Positions 20,872 through 32,420 are shown, numbered from the stretch's first letter. The stretch: 64,000 bases of DNA from Rugalucina vietnamica (GCA_964017185.1 OZ024880.1:43475071-43539070); one strand, 5' to 3'. Notes: generated by a model not told the origin, from the sequence alone. Translations and numbers: made by a program.

Positions 20872-21131
20872 TCCCCGCCAATTGGGGACTAAAGATATAG
20901 ATGGTCAGGTCTGAGCCTGCCCAGAAAATCTGGTTCTTGTCAAATTATCCATACTTATAAGCCTTGTTGGTTTAGTCGGGTGGTTTTATTAGAAGCACCT
21001 TTTGGATATGATGACGTCCTAATTTTGGGTAAAAGTCCTATAAAATGGAGGCAGCGTCCCGACTTGACCATTAGCTGTTGACTGGGACGTAAAGCATCAA
21101 TTTAAACAAACAAACAAACAAACAAACAAAA
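20872..21131 (+). mobile_element. SINE-like element with (AAAC)n tail
   Basis: Begins near ATATGGGTCCCCGCC, carries GATGACGTCCTAATTTTGGG and GACTGGGACGTAAAGCATC, and ends in an (AAAC)5-type tail. Copies with the same order lie inverted at 32186-32420, 35143-35478 and 39424-39758, with a fragment at 51600-51836. A B-box-like GGTTCAACTT is visible in other copies; an A box is not clear. Confidence 0.7.
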
Positions 21132-21197
21132 AGAGTTATGTTATTCCGCTGTATCTTGATCGGTGTTTTGGTTCAGTCTAGCGACTGACCCAGCAAA

Positions 21198-21432
21198 CAT
21201 TATGAAAACTTGCCCATGCAATATACAGGGAATTTTTAGACAGTGAAAATTAAAAATTTCATTTGATTTTTTTTTTCTTATTTTTGTTCAAAACATAGAT
21301 TGTGTGTATACCCACAATCTATGTTTTGGAACAAAAATAAGAAAAAAATAGGTTTACCCCTGCATACCGCAGTTTTGCTGTATGAAAGTGGGGTATAAGG
21401 GGTTTGCATTACACGGATATATTTGCGTGATG
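21198..21432. mobile_element. MITE-1 copy with shortened hairpin
   Basis: Ends CATTATGAAAACTTGCCCAT and CACGGATATATTTGCGTGATG. The AACCGCCTCG apex of the internal hairpin is missing, so the two arms meet at GTGTGTATACCCAC. Confidence 0.87.
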
Positions 21433-23051
21433 CACTGCATCTGGTTCAGTCTGGCGATCGATGGGTAGGGATTAACCAAGCAAATACCTCCCTCATTATA
21501 GTCCAATGTGTCTGTTATGTCACCTTGTTTTCCAAAAAGCACAAACGCTTCTATACGCAATAATTATTGTAACTGTACGAGACAACACCGATGGGCAAGT
21601 GATGGTTTATTGAAATATTCTGGATATATACGCTGGGTCTATTATGGAGGTCTTAATCTCAGCATTTTGGTGTTCTCATGCTATTAAAACACTGTTGATG
21701 GGTATGAGTCAGTTCTTAGCTTTACTAGTTTTTAGGAATATGTCTCAATAAACATACAATATGATTGAGTTGTTACAAATCAAAATCTCATACATGTATC
21801 TTGGGATTGTCATTGAAACGCATGTACCTGACCTGTTATGGGGCGACCCGTTTGACCAGGTAATTTGACTGGCGATTAGCTTCAAAAGCGTACATGATTT
21901 AAAGCTTTATTCTGGCCTCAGATTTGTTTGTAAAAACAAATTTTTATCAAAACCTGAGGTACACCCTATGTCGTTTGATATTGCTATTGTCAAAGCCTTA
22001 CTGTATCATTAAATCTGCCGGTATCTTATAAGTAAAATTGTTTCATGTTGTTTCCCTTACACCAGAAAGAAAAATTCACTACGATAGGGCAGAGGAAAAT
22101 ACGATTATCTTTCCCATAGACTCTCATTAAATTTTACCCCAAAATAAGGCTAATTCATATGCTTAGTTGGTCCAAACTCATTCAGCAGATAAGAGTCTGC
22201 TCCAAGCAGTATCAAAGGAAAGCAAAGAAATAGAGTCGTAGCCAGCATCCAAGGACGCCGACTAAATTGTTTGCTGTTAAGGGACACCCCGAAAAAGATG
22301 AACAATGATAAACGCGAATTCAAAGATCAGTTCATTCGCAATTTTGGCCATTGTAAGTATGCCTTAACAGCACCACATTTAATCACACATTCAAGAAGGG
22401 TTGCAATATCTTATGAATTATGATAGACGGTTGATAGATACCCATTTATGACCAATCGTAGTCTTTCAGGTTAAATTTACTGCTTTAGCTCTATCCAAAC
22501 TTTTGGCCAATAGTCTGCAACGTTATATTTAGGGGTCGTTGTCCACGATATACTGACGGGGTCGAGTGTATACTTTCTGTAAATATACTTAATTCCATTA
22601 AAACGCAACTGACATAAATCTTAGGACTTCCTAGTACGGTTTGTTTAAGAGTAAATCAGCTTGTCCCTCATCCGAGAATGTCTCAGGACAAATAGAGCTC
22701 CATTTGACACTTTCGGTTGATTTCTGGGTGAAAAATGGCAAATTCATCAAATTTGAATCTAAACCCACCCAACTTTACATCGCAACCTAATTTCGATGTG
22801 GAAGTATGCGGTCGACACTAAGTAAACGAAAACAGTGTTAAACCGAAAACATCGACCTATATTAATTTTCAAAAGTTCGAATTTTTGAAAAATAACCAAT
22901 GATTTTGAGAAACTTCCAAAACCCCAATAAAACGGAATCATTCAATATTTGGAATGTAGGACTTGTAACTTTCTAACATATGGACCTAATTTACGTCAGT
23001 TTTTATGGTAAAAGTTGATGTTCTTGAATGCACTTCCGGTTTTCATGTTGT
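21433..23051. other. No gene recognised; probably old interspersed repeat
   Basis: Contains CCCATAGACTCTCATTAAAT and similar blocks with a repeat-like look, but no second copy in the window to prove it. Short frames carry no domain. Confidence 0.4.
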
Positions 23052-23282
23052 GACTTTGATGGTCATTTTAACTGGATTTTCCCATCATTATCAATTGAGT
23101 GAGTCCACTTCAGTTCTTAGGGGCCGCAGGTGTGATTATAAATTTTTATTCCATTTTTTGATGAAATTTCTGTAAGCAAACAGAATAGCCCCAGATGGGA
23201 CGCCGCGTTCTGTGGCGTCACATTTGGCGCTATACTGTTTGCCTATGTGCCACAAAAGGGACGTCAGGCTTAAATGAGTTAA
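23052..23282. mobile_element. MITE-4 copy, inverted relative to 13637-13858
   Basis: Hairpin AGCCCCAGATGGGACGCCGC / GTGGCGTCACATTTGGCGCT. Flanks AGTGAGTCCACTTCAGTTCT and GGGACGTCAGGCTTAAATG match the other copy in reverse complement over more than 200 bp. Confidence 0.75.
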
Positions 23283-23677
23283 AGACGAAAACTTGAAACA
23301 ACGAAGTACGGTTTGGTAAGCAAAGAATTTAAAGCGGTTCTGAAAATAACAGAAAGTTTGAATTCAAAAGAGCCAGGCATAAAAATCAACAGGTAGCCCG
23401 ATTAGAAGGTGCATCCGCTTTTGTTTTGCCAAAATTTTAGTTGTGTCCCTTTATCGATGAACGCATGTTGCTTTACTCGATCTGCTTATTAGAAACAGAA
23501 AAGTATGGCCTTTATATCGTGAAGAAAATTGCATGATTATATGTGATAACATTGTCAAAATATCTAAGAATATAGGGACAGGTTATATGCTGAAGGTTGT
23601 GTTTTTACTGGCTTCAAGTATACATGCATAAAGGCGCTATATAACGGGTCAGCTGTATACCATTTATTGGCTGTGAG

Positions 23678-24010
23678 GCTATGGCCATGTAAACCTAGTT
23701 TAAGCCCGCCAGTTATTTTATATTACTAATCGTTCCAAGACGATACTTCTGTGGTGGTTCTTATTGTTTTATGTTTTGGTGTTGATTTTTTGTGCTATTT
23801 GCGCCTTACGTGCGTTTACACATTTTAGTTAAGTTTGGGTAACTGAGTGACCCCCTATTGAGAAATAGCTGCTAACTCGGCTGGCAATATGTGTTCTTAG
23901 TATACACGTAAGTATCTAATTATTAATTCAAGTTTTCCCACTTCGGTTTTTTAGAGTTGAAATTTCTTTCTGATCGGTCCATTTACTGATCATTGCAACT
24001 TTTACCTTTA
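23678..24010 (+). mobile_element. Penelope-like 3' tail
   Basis: From CTATGGCCATGTAAACC and TTTAAGCCCGCCAGT through ATCGTTCCAAGACGATACTT to TTACTGATCATTGCAAC and TTTTACCTTT. Confidence 0.85.
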
Positions 24011-24119
24011 ACAGTGTCTCTATGTACATGTTTAAAGCATCTCGTACAGCACACTGGCTTGCATTAAAGTTTGACCAGTAAGACATAAAGTGTCGCAGAT
24101 TCGCTCCCGAAGAATGCAT

Positions 24120-24399
24120 CATTACGAAAACTTGCCCATGCAATATACAGAGATTTTTTAGCTTTAAACATTGAAAATTTTCAGCTGAAAAATTTTAATA
24201 GTTTTCTTATTTTTGCTCAAAACATAGATTGTGGGTACACGTTAGAACCGCCTCGCCGAGGCGGTTCTAACGAGTACCCACAATCTATGTTTTGGAGCAA
24301 AAATAAGAAAAATAGGTATACGCCCTTAAACCCCAGTTTTTTTCTATATAAAAGTGGTGTTCAAGGGGGTATACATTACACGGACATGTTTGCATGATG
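24120..24399. mobile_element. MITE-1 reference copy with 8-bp target duplication
   Basis: The most complete copy. Ends are CATTACGAAAACTTGCCCAT and ACGGACATGTTTGCATGATG. The inner palindrome is GTGGGTACACGTTAGAACCG with apex CCTCGCCGAGG and return arm CGGTTCTAACGAGTACCCAC. GAATGCAT directly precedes (24112-24119) and follows (24400-24407) the element. CA...TG termini and 8-bp duplications are typical of hAT-type elements, but no transposase is present to confirm it. Confidence 0.92.
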
Positions 24400-24407
24400 G
24401 AATGCAT

Positions 24408-24864
24408 GTTACAATATTGAATTAGCATCGGGGTCATCCTTATGCTAATTACAATGACGCGGATTTAGAATAAACTAATTTGATTAAAAACTAATAACAC
24501 AACATAATTGCAAGATAAATCAAGATTTAAGTCGAGAGAATTGCATTCTGTCGGATAAGGCGACAGTTAAATCCGAATCTTTAACGTCCATTACAGCTAA
24601 ACAAATCCAATTAAAGACATTATCGCAGAATTAAAGAGAGAATAATTGAAGATTAGAAATAACAAGTTTTACAATCATGCGCCAAGTAAAATATCCATGT
24701 CACCACATCATCGAACCAAGTTATGGTTAGTGGGTTTAGTATGAAAGGTAATTAATGATAGATTTCTGAAGAAAATTGTTACATGCATCCTCAGATACAA
24801 ACTTAATTATAAAAACATTATGGGATATTTGATGATAATGTGGCATTTTCGAGAACCCCAAATA
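24408..24864. other. No recognisable feature
   Basis: AT-rich sequence without repeats shared elsewhere in the window. Confidence 0.45.
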
Positions 24865-24991
24865 GAAAGGTACAAGTAGGCAATGATCAGGAAATGGCAC
24901 AGTCAGAAAGAAATACCCACTCCAAAAACGATGGGAGGAAAAAAAAACTAAATTGACACTAAGGTACTTATACCAAGAAAACATATCGTAA
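24865..24991 (-). mobile_element. Short Penelope-like 3' tail
   Basis: Starts AAAGGTACAAGTAGGCAATG (family terminus, minus strand) and stops after AAAACATATCGTAAG; 5'-truncated to about 127 bp. Confidence 0.85.
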
Positions 24992-25380
24992 GAACCGGAA
25001 TGTAACAGTGAATCAGAGAAATCAGAAATTCATTCACGGTTTAGATAACGTTTTATGTACTTGGCTTTGTTCTTTGTACTATCCTGTTTTTTGCAAAATT
25101 ACAGTATTTCTCTTTGGCTCCATTTGTCGTATTTAAAGGGTCACTGAAGAAGCTTAAGTAGCAAAAACCGCGGCATGATCCACCCCTTTTATCATTAACA
25201 TGCTAACTCAGGATCTCAGTTTTATTTTTATTCAATATAAATATTTAGAGAAAACAAAGCAAAAAATGTTTGGATAAGAAAGAGGGACATATATAAACGA
25301 CTCAATATGACTTTAGAAGGGATAAATTGATTGGTCAGGCTATCGGTGTTTCGATAGCTGTTTTCATTCGCTTCAGCATT

Positions 25381-25616
25381 TGAGCCGCCTCATGGGAAAA
25401 CCAACAATCTGCATATGCGAAAACAAAGGCGCAGATCAGCTTCGCGGTAACCGCGAAGCTGATCAGCGCCTTTGTTTTCGCTACACGGAGAGTACAATTC
25501 CTCCTCTACTTAACTCCAAAATTTCAAGCTTCTAGCTCTTTTCTGTGACTGTACAGGTCGGTTTGTGTCTGACCTGTTCGGAAACCACATTGATTGTTTT
25601 TCCACGAGGTGGCTCA
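25381..25616. mobile_element. MITE-2 reference copy (236 bp)
   Basis: Ends TGAGCCGCCTCATGGGAAAA and TTTTTCCACGAGGTGGCTCA. The internal hairpin GCGCAGATCAGCTTCGCGG / CCGCGAAGCTGATCAGCGCC is nearly perfect. The flanking sequence at both ends is T-rich. Confidence 0.88.
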
Positions 25617-25683
25617 TTTCAGAGTATAAATTTTTGAGTCCTAATTTCTGCATCACCACATGTTCATTCTTGTTTAGTTACAG

Positions 25684-25841
25684 CCCGCTGGTTCGAAGGC
25701 CAGTTAGTCCGAAGGCCCACTGGTCCGAAGGTCCGCTAGTCCGAGGGCCCGCTAGTCCAAAGGCCCACTAGTCCGAAGCTCCGCTGGTCCGAAGGCCCGC
25801 TAGTCCGAAGGTCCGCCAGTCCGAAGGCCCGCTAGTCCGAA
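25684..25841. repeat. Minisatellite, 16-bp unit GGCCCGCTAGTCCGAA, about 10 units
   Basis: Direct variants of GGCCCGCTAGTCCGAA. Three units make 48 bp, so a repetitive open frame appears on this strand without meaning a protein. The same array in reverse complement is at 30588-30806. Confidence 0.95.
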
Positions 25842-27569
25842 ACTAATTTTAATCCCAATTATATCATTATTGCAGCTGTTGTATGAATGCCGCAATGATT
25901 TGAAAAAAATCCTACACGCGTGTCGCGAGGAACAGCGGAAAAGTGATTAAAATTCATGTAAAAATCACGCGAAAATCGTGCAAAATCCTCGAGTGCTTCC
26001 CGCAGCCCATATGTATTGTATAATTCACGCGACGATTTCTCACGCATGACGCGTGGAGCTTGCATTGCGTCAACGAAGATCGATACTACATGTAGTGAGA
26101 ATAAACGGTAAAATGCAAATTTACATGCAAAGTTTTTATATGCGTGTACGGTCTGAGATCTTTAACGGCTATGCTTCGAGCCACGGTAAAACAAATTTCC
26201 GACAGTGTCAAGGGTCGAACGCCACTTCTGATCATATATTAGTCAAAAGTTCTAAACGGCCACAATGGATTTTGTCGATTCTCGTCGTTGCCAAAGAGCA
26301 CTAAAAATGTTTTTGCTTCATTGAATACTCCAACGTATCTGTAAAGATTGCCACAAAACAACGTAGCATTAATTCCAAAACATACCCCAGGGCTTTTAAT
26401 TTCCCGCCGAAATAGACGGTCACATTAATTCAAATTAGATATTAGCTGTAATTTTTGAAACATCTGATTACTCTTTGGTCCTTATTTAATTTGCAAATGT
26501 ATCTTTACTTTTATATGCAGAAATGTAAGCCCCTCTCTCACATTGATTCATTAGAACAACTCTCAGCTGTTCTTCCACATTGTTGTCGCTCGTCTCCGGG
26601 GAGCCGGGACTTTTAGCAGGGACTTCACCACAAATCTGACCCCGTAGTGCTGTTATTTTAGCAGGGCTTTAAAACCTAAAAAATTAACATCCCGCTATTC
26701 CCCGGCCTTAGGTCTGTGGGGATGGGATGGGGATACACATGACTAGTGCATAAGACATCGTATTATATGGAGGACTAAATATTTTTATGAAAATTTATGG
26801 AGGACTAAATATTTTTATGAAAATTTAGAATGTGACGTCAATCTGACGTATGTTGCGTGGGTGATTTAAGGAAAACAGTTTATTTCCTAATCTATACCGT
26901 TCAAATGGGATCAAGAGCACAAGAATTTGTAAACTACATGAATGTGTACTATTGTAAACGTGAAGATATACGACTATGAAATGTGACTGCATATCCGACG
27001 CAATACGTCTCCAAATTAATATCGACAACATGCATACACGGTAGGTTCTGTTACGCAAGAAACGAGTCAAGCACGTTAAATGGTTTGAGTTTGCTGTCCC
27101 TGCTATAACCGACGTCAGCTAATTTATCCAGACATTTATTTCGCGTGCTACATCATTATAGTTTTCGAAACTAGGTTAAATTTGCACCCGGGTGTTTATT
27201 ATTCTGAATACGCTGTTCACATGGCATAAAATACACCCGCCCAGAGGTGCAAAAATACACCCAAGTACAAATGTTGTACATGAACACGGCTTAAGCCTAA
27301 TATTTAGGTCATGGAAGGGTATTTTGGGATATAGTGATATCGGCAAAACAATGAAATGCATAAGGTATATATTTTTGTCAAAATTTAAAGGGATATATAT
27401 AATACTGAAGATGTCCTGCAAGCATATTTAGAATATATATATTAGGATGCCAATTTTGGCGATACTTACTCAAATCTAGGGAACACTTTTTCGGAAACAT
27501 TAATAAAGGAATACGGGATACAGGGACATCCCTTCCAGGGCCTCAGTATTTAGTTTCTACTGTAGGTGC
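25842..27569. other. No gene recognised; contains a 30-bp tandem duplication
   Basis: The first 150-200 bases (CCAATTATATCATTATTGCAG onward) match the inverted sequence before the second minisatellite (about 30370-30587). At 26767-26826 the 30-mer starting ATGGAGGACTAAATATTTTT is repeated twice exactly. No coding region is supported. Confidence 0.55.
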
Positions 27570-28131
27570 CGCCCATAGGCCCTGGCTTAAAGCTATTCAT
27601 TTTAGTTGATTGGGGCCGGAGCTTCTTGTCTGTTGCTTGGCCCACCAGGGTCCAACTGGTGTTTTTCTTTTGCTCCGGAGTTAGTAGGTTATTCGGCGCC
27701 CAGGGATCTCCATCGTCGGGCAGCTTACTCAATCAGTGAGTCCTGGTTTTTGATTCATCAGGATGTTTATCGTGATTTATTTGTTTGTTCTTGATGATTC
27801 ATTGACTAGTTAGAGATTCACCACGAGGACCGAAGAACTAACTAAATGTTATTAACCACTGCAGAAGCTGAGGGTGAGGTTACCGGTTTAAGCCCGCCAG
27901 TAACTTCGTGTTACTGATCGTTCCAAGGCGATACTTCTGTGGTGGTTCTTTAAGTTTTATGTCTTGGTGTTTAAAATTTTGTGCTGTTGGCGCCTTATGT
28001 ATGTTTTCATATTTTTAGTTAAGTTTAGGTAACTGAGTGGCCACCTATTGGGAAAATAGCTGCTCATTCGGCTTATGATATGTTTTCATGGTACCTGATT
28101 GTTAGTTTAGTTTTTTCCCACCTCGGTTTTT
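27570..28131 (+). mobile_element. Penelope-like 3' region, first of three head-to-tail copies
   Basis: Runs from TTAAAGCTATTCATTTTAGT through TTGCTTGGCCCACCAGGGTC, GGGCAGCTTACTCAATCAGT, GATCGTTCCAAGGCGATACT to CCCACCTCGGTTTTTC. It is then cut and joined directly to the body of the next copy at 28133. Confidence 0.87.
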
Positions 28132-28132
28132 C

Positions 28133-29210
28133 AACGCTCGAAATAAATGTTTAACGGCAAAACTTCTTCAACAGGGCTATCGGTATCATAAACTTCGAAA
28201 AACCTTTTCTAAATTTTATCGTAGACACTATGAATTGATTTCCAAATATAATGTTGGGTTAAAGACGCCTTTAAGTGAGGGCCTTTCGGAACCTGAATTT
28301 TATGGTGACTTGGTTTACAAATTTAAGAAACTTATAGGAATTAATGATTTTTCTTTTCAGTTCAGAAAAATCATAACACGTTACAGACGTATAGGTTATA
28401 ACTTGAATGTTATGCGACAGTCTGCATGCTTAGTTTTTAACCCAATCATGGTTGATAACTATGCTGCCTTCTTTAATTGCACGCCGTTGCGTCGGGCGTC
28501 AGACTCTATGATGGCCCCGACTAAGCTATTCATTTTAGTTGGTTGGGGCCGGAGCTTCTTGTCTGTTGCTTGGCCCACCGGGGTCCAACTGGTGTTTTTC
28601 TTTTGCTCCGTAGTTAGTATGTTATTCGGCGCCCAGGGATCTCCATTGTCGGGCAGCTTACTCAATCTGTGAGTCCTGGTTTTTGATTCATCAGGATGTT
28701 TATCATGATTTATTTGTTTGTTCTTGATGATTCATTGACTAGTTAGTGATTCGCCACGAGGACCGAAGAACTAACTAAATGTTCTGAACCACTGCAGACG
28801 CTGAGGGTGAGGTTAGGCGCCTGTAAAACCGGTTTAAGCCCGCCAGTAACTTTGTGTTACTGATCGTTCCAAGGCGATACTTCTGTGGTGGTTCTTTTTG
28901 TTTTATGTCTTGGTGTTTAAATTTTTTTGTGCTGTTGGCGCCTTATGTGTGTTTTCATAGTTTTAGTTAAGTTAAGGTAACTGAGTGGTCACCTATTGGG
29001 AAAATAGCTGCTCATTCGGCTTACGATATGTTTCATGGTATAAGTGCCTGATTGTTAGTGTTGTTTTTTTTCCCACCTCGGTTTTTGGAGTGGGAATCTT
29101 TTTCTGATTGCGCCTTTTCCTGATCTTTGCCTACTTGTACCTTTTTGGAGTGGGAATCTTTTTCTGATTGTGCCTTTTCCTGATCTTTGCCTTCTTGTAC
29201 TTTTTTATCC
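28133..29210 (+). pseudogene. Penelope-like polyprotein C-terminus plus 3' region, second tandem copy
   Basis: The open frame begins at the junction (NARNKCLTAKLLQQGYRYHK) and continues LRKTFSKFYRRHYELISKYN, FYGDLVYKFKKLIG and RQSACLVFNPIMVDNYAAFF to RASDSMMAPT. At that point the reference copy stops (58713), but here a small deletion removes the stop and the frame reads on to 28672. It is not interrupted but lacks the reverse transcriptase core. The end of the tail is duplicated: about 63 bases ending CTTGTACC at 29147 are repeated to 29210. Confidence 0.85.
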
Positions 29211-29519
29211 ATGTAGAAATATACAACATTGATCAGGATACAGAGAGATTACTTGAAATTTCTTGCGTTTGTTCCAGTTTAAAATGTAAAGATCGTAGCA
29301 CCAAAATCAACAAATCATTTGCGAGAATGTGAGACATTAACATGATGAGTTGGCGCAGATTTCTCCTCTTTTTAGCAGAAGAAATGACGTTCGATGCTTC
29401 AAAACAAATACAATGTAGACTGACAGGAGACACTTCGTGGTGCCGTTACTGTGATATAGGCGCGCGGTAGGATCAAGTACAGATCAAAACTGTTAAAATA
29501 TCTACAATGCTACTGCTAT

Positions 29520-30199
29520 GTTGCCTTTAATTGCACGCCGGTGGCTCGGGCGTCAGACTCTATATTGGCCCCGACGTAAAGCTATTCATTTTAGTTGGTT
29601 GGGACCGGAGCTTCTTGTCTGTTGCCTGGCCCACCGGGGTTAAACTGGTATTATTCCTTTGCCCCGGATTTTCAGTGGATACGTAGATCGATCTCAACGC
29701 ACTTTTCAGTTGCTTGGCGCCCAGTGAACTCCATCGTCGGGCAGCTAATTGTATTTGCGAGTCCTTGTTTGTAATTCATCGTGGTGGTGGTGATTATCAC
29801 TATTTATTTGATGATTCATTGACTAGTAAGAGATTCGCCACGAGAACCCAACAACTAATTAAATGCTGTGAACAAGTGCAGAAGATGAGGGTGAGTTTAG
29901 ACGCCTGTAAAACCGGTTTTGGACCCCAGTACTTTTATATTACTGATCGTTTCAATGGGGTTCTTCTCTTGTGGTTCTAATTGTTTTATGTTTTGGTGTT
30001 GATTTTTGTGCTGTTTGCACCATATGTTTGTCTTCATATTTTAGTTCGGGTAACTGAGTGACCGCCTGTTGGGAAATAGCTGCTCACTCGGATTTCGATA
30101 TGTTGTCTTGGTATAAAAGTACCTAATTGCTAATTTAGTTTTTTGGAGTGGGAATTTCTTTTTGATGGCGCCGTTTCCTGATCATTGTCTAGTTTTATC
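29520..30199 (+). mobile_element. Penelope-like 3' region, third + copy
   Basis: Starts in the last ORF codons (TTTAATTGCACGCCGGTGGC) and runs through the whole non-coding tail to ATCATTGTCTAGTTTTATC. It is more diverged than the two copies before it. About 310 bp of unassigned sequence (29211-29519) separates it from them. Confidence 0.83.
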
Positions 30200-30369
30200 T
30201 ATTTACTCTTGATTGATCAATCTGGAATGGCATTTCTTTCAAACAGTGATCTTTGATGTACGGCATCATGCAGAAAACTCGAACTATGAAGAACTAAAAG
30301 AATTTATTATTAAACTTCGTCAATGGCGTAACATATACTGTAACGATTTTACAAGGACGGAAAAGTACC

Positions 30370-30587
30370 GTCCGTGACACGTAATAGAATAAGCGCGAAA
30401 TTCGCACGATTTTCACATAAAATGCATGCAAGTTTTTTTTTTTTTTTTTTTTTTTAAATAAATGTTCGTACGTGTATATGATGTCCGCGCACGGCGCAGA
30501 ATTTTTAATAAATCCTGCTACCACTGTTGGCAGACCGAAACCTATTTTATATCTGCAATGATGATATAATTGGAATAAAAATAGTTT
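30370..30587. repeat. Inverted homologue of 25842-26040, with poly(T) tract
   Basis: CTGCAATGATGATATAATTGG is the reverse complement of the sequence just after the first minisatellite. A T run of 23 bases lies at 30433-30455. Confidence 0.65.
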
Positions 30588-30806
30588 TTCGGACTAGCGG
30601 GCCTTCGGACTAGCGGGCCTTCGGATTAGCGGGCCTTCGGACTAGCGGACCTTCGGACCGGTGGGTTTTCGGACTAAAGGGCCTTTGGACTATCGGGCGG
30701 CCTTCGGACTGGCGGACCTTCGGACTAGCGGGCCTTCGGACTAGCGGACCTTCGGACCGGTGGGTTTTCGGACTAAAGGGCCTTTGGACTATCGGGCGGC
30801 ATTGAT
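30588..30806. repeat. Minisatellite, inverted copy with higher-order repeat
   Basis: Units of TTCGGACTAGCGGGCC, the reverse complement of the array at 25684-25841. Within it a block of about 70 bases (CGGACCGGTGGGTTTTCGGA to GGACTATCGGGCGG) occurs twice. Confidence 0.93.
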
Positions 30807-30999
30807 GCTTCAATTAGCTACGAAGCTTCTACAAACACTACAGCAATGAAATTCGTGTAACTGAAAGGCGAAAGTCGGACCCACTAGAATCGGTTTAAGT
30901 ATTACACTTATTTCTTTATGTACCTTTCCAAGTTGCCTCTCCTATGGTGTCTGTTCAGTTTGTCTTCTTGTCTGATCGCACGCAATTTTTGTTCTAATT

Positions 31000-31206
31000 T
31001 CAGCCGCGCGGCAAGAAAACCGGTCTTCGGGGTTTCCGACCAGGTCCGACACAAACCGGCCTGTACATCCACAGAAGAAAGCTAGAATCTTGAAATTTGT
31101 TGGTATAAGTAGAGGAGGAGTTGTACTATCCGTGTAGCGAAAACAAAGGCGCTGATCAGCTGTGATGTTACTGCACTGATCTGCGCCTTTGTTTTCGCAT
31201 ATGCAA
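31000..31206. mobile_element. MITE-2 copy, inverted and eroded at one end
   Basis: Starts TCAGCCGCGCGGCAAGAAAA (diverged terminus), includes CTTGAAATTTG and CCGTGTAGCGAAAACAAAGG, and turns at the hairpin CGCTGATCAGCTGTGATG. The far terminal repeat is not recognisable after GCATATGCA. Confidence 0.75.
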
Positions 31207-31302
31207 AAATCCGGTTTTTATGCATTTGATGCTAGGTGGATCGCCGCCTGGCTGGAAAATACTAGTCATCTTGCCCTTCATACGTATGGATATAGTTTAT
31301 AT

Positions 31303-31427
31303 TACGATATGTTTTCATTGTATAAGTACCTGATTGTTAGTTTGGTTTTTTCCCACCTCGGTTTTTGGAGTGGGAATCTTTTTCTGATTGCGCCTTTTCC
31401 TGATCTTTGCCTACTTGTACCTTTTTA
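31303..31427 (+). mobile_element. Short Penelope-like 3' tail
   Basis: From TACGATATGTTTTCATTGTA to CTACTTGTACCTTTTTATC; only the last 125 bp of the family. Confidence 0.87.
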
Positions 31428-32185
31428 TCTGACGTCTTTTTTGACATGGTGTCTTGGTTTGGGTTTTAAATAAATGTATCATTTCCTGGACTTCACATTC
31501 TTACTTTAATTAACTTGATCAAACGAATAACTATAAAATTATATCCAAAATGTGATGTAGCACGCTAGGTTATTATTCAGATATCGGGACTCTTTATTCC
31601 CGTTAAAACCATGGCTTATTAAAACCTAACAATACTAGACAAATACAGGCGATTGTCTTAAATATTTAAACTTATATTCGCCTTTTTCAACAGTATACGT
31701 GATAAATAATATGCTTTTCTGGATTATGTTTTCAAAGGCCCAGCAGCACAACCTCACCATACAACAAATGACTAAGCTATCTTCACCTAGCTTAGGTCGC
31801 ATGTTGAATAAAAATGATTATTTTTTGCAAATATACAAAATATTATTTATTTGTGCTCATTTCCTAATTGTAAATGCATATGTAGGTGAATTAAATATGG
31901 GCAAAACAAATTTACCAGGCAATGAAATGATATGGTAGAATTGTAAATTTGCCATGCAGCGTAATGGTATGCTATTAATGTGAAAAGCATGACAATTTAT
32001 CTCCATATTATTCTTGTACTGACAATATTTCATATTTTAATGCGATTTTATTGGTAATTTGGGGACCGTTATTACAGAAATAGAGGTGGTTGCATTTTAT
32101 TATTCTCTGGAAATGATATATTAGTAATTCAGAGTTTCTAAATCGTAACTCAATACCTAACGAACAGAACTGTGTTTATTTGAAT
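31428..32185. other. No recognisable feature
   Basis: AT-rich. A 79-codon frame at 31699-31938 shows no domain. Confidence 0.45.
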
Positions 32186-32420
32186 TAGTGTTTACGTCCC
32201 AGTAAACTTATGTTTTCTTGTCGGGACATTGGCACCATTTTACAAGACTTTTACCCTACATAAGGACGTCACGACAGCCAAAGTTTGTTAAAATATAACC
32301 ACAAAAGTAAACAACCAAGACTATGACTAACCCACTTTGTCTGGGAAGGTTCGGACCTGAGAAGTGGTTGAACTCTTATAAGAGGATCAGCCAGTCAGTT
32401 GTAAGCTTTGATTGCCGATC
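32186..32420 (-). mobile_element. SINE-like copy, diverged
   Basis: GTTTACGTCCCAGTAAAC, TTGTCGGGACATTGGCACCA, GACTTTTACCCTACATAAGG and GACGTCACGACAG follow the order of the SINE at 35143-35478. The (GTTT)n end is reduced. Confidence 0.6.

Noticed and set aside
25565-25771. Repetitive open frame rich in SPKAH/RRP (also 30610-30813 on the other strand)
   Set aside because: It is the translation of a 16-bp minisatellite whose third multiple keeps frame; no start context, splice sites or domain.
27192-27431. Possible short gene with overlapping frames on both strands
   Set aside because: No domain, no splice evidence; overlapping frames of similar length on both strands indicate chance.
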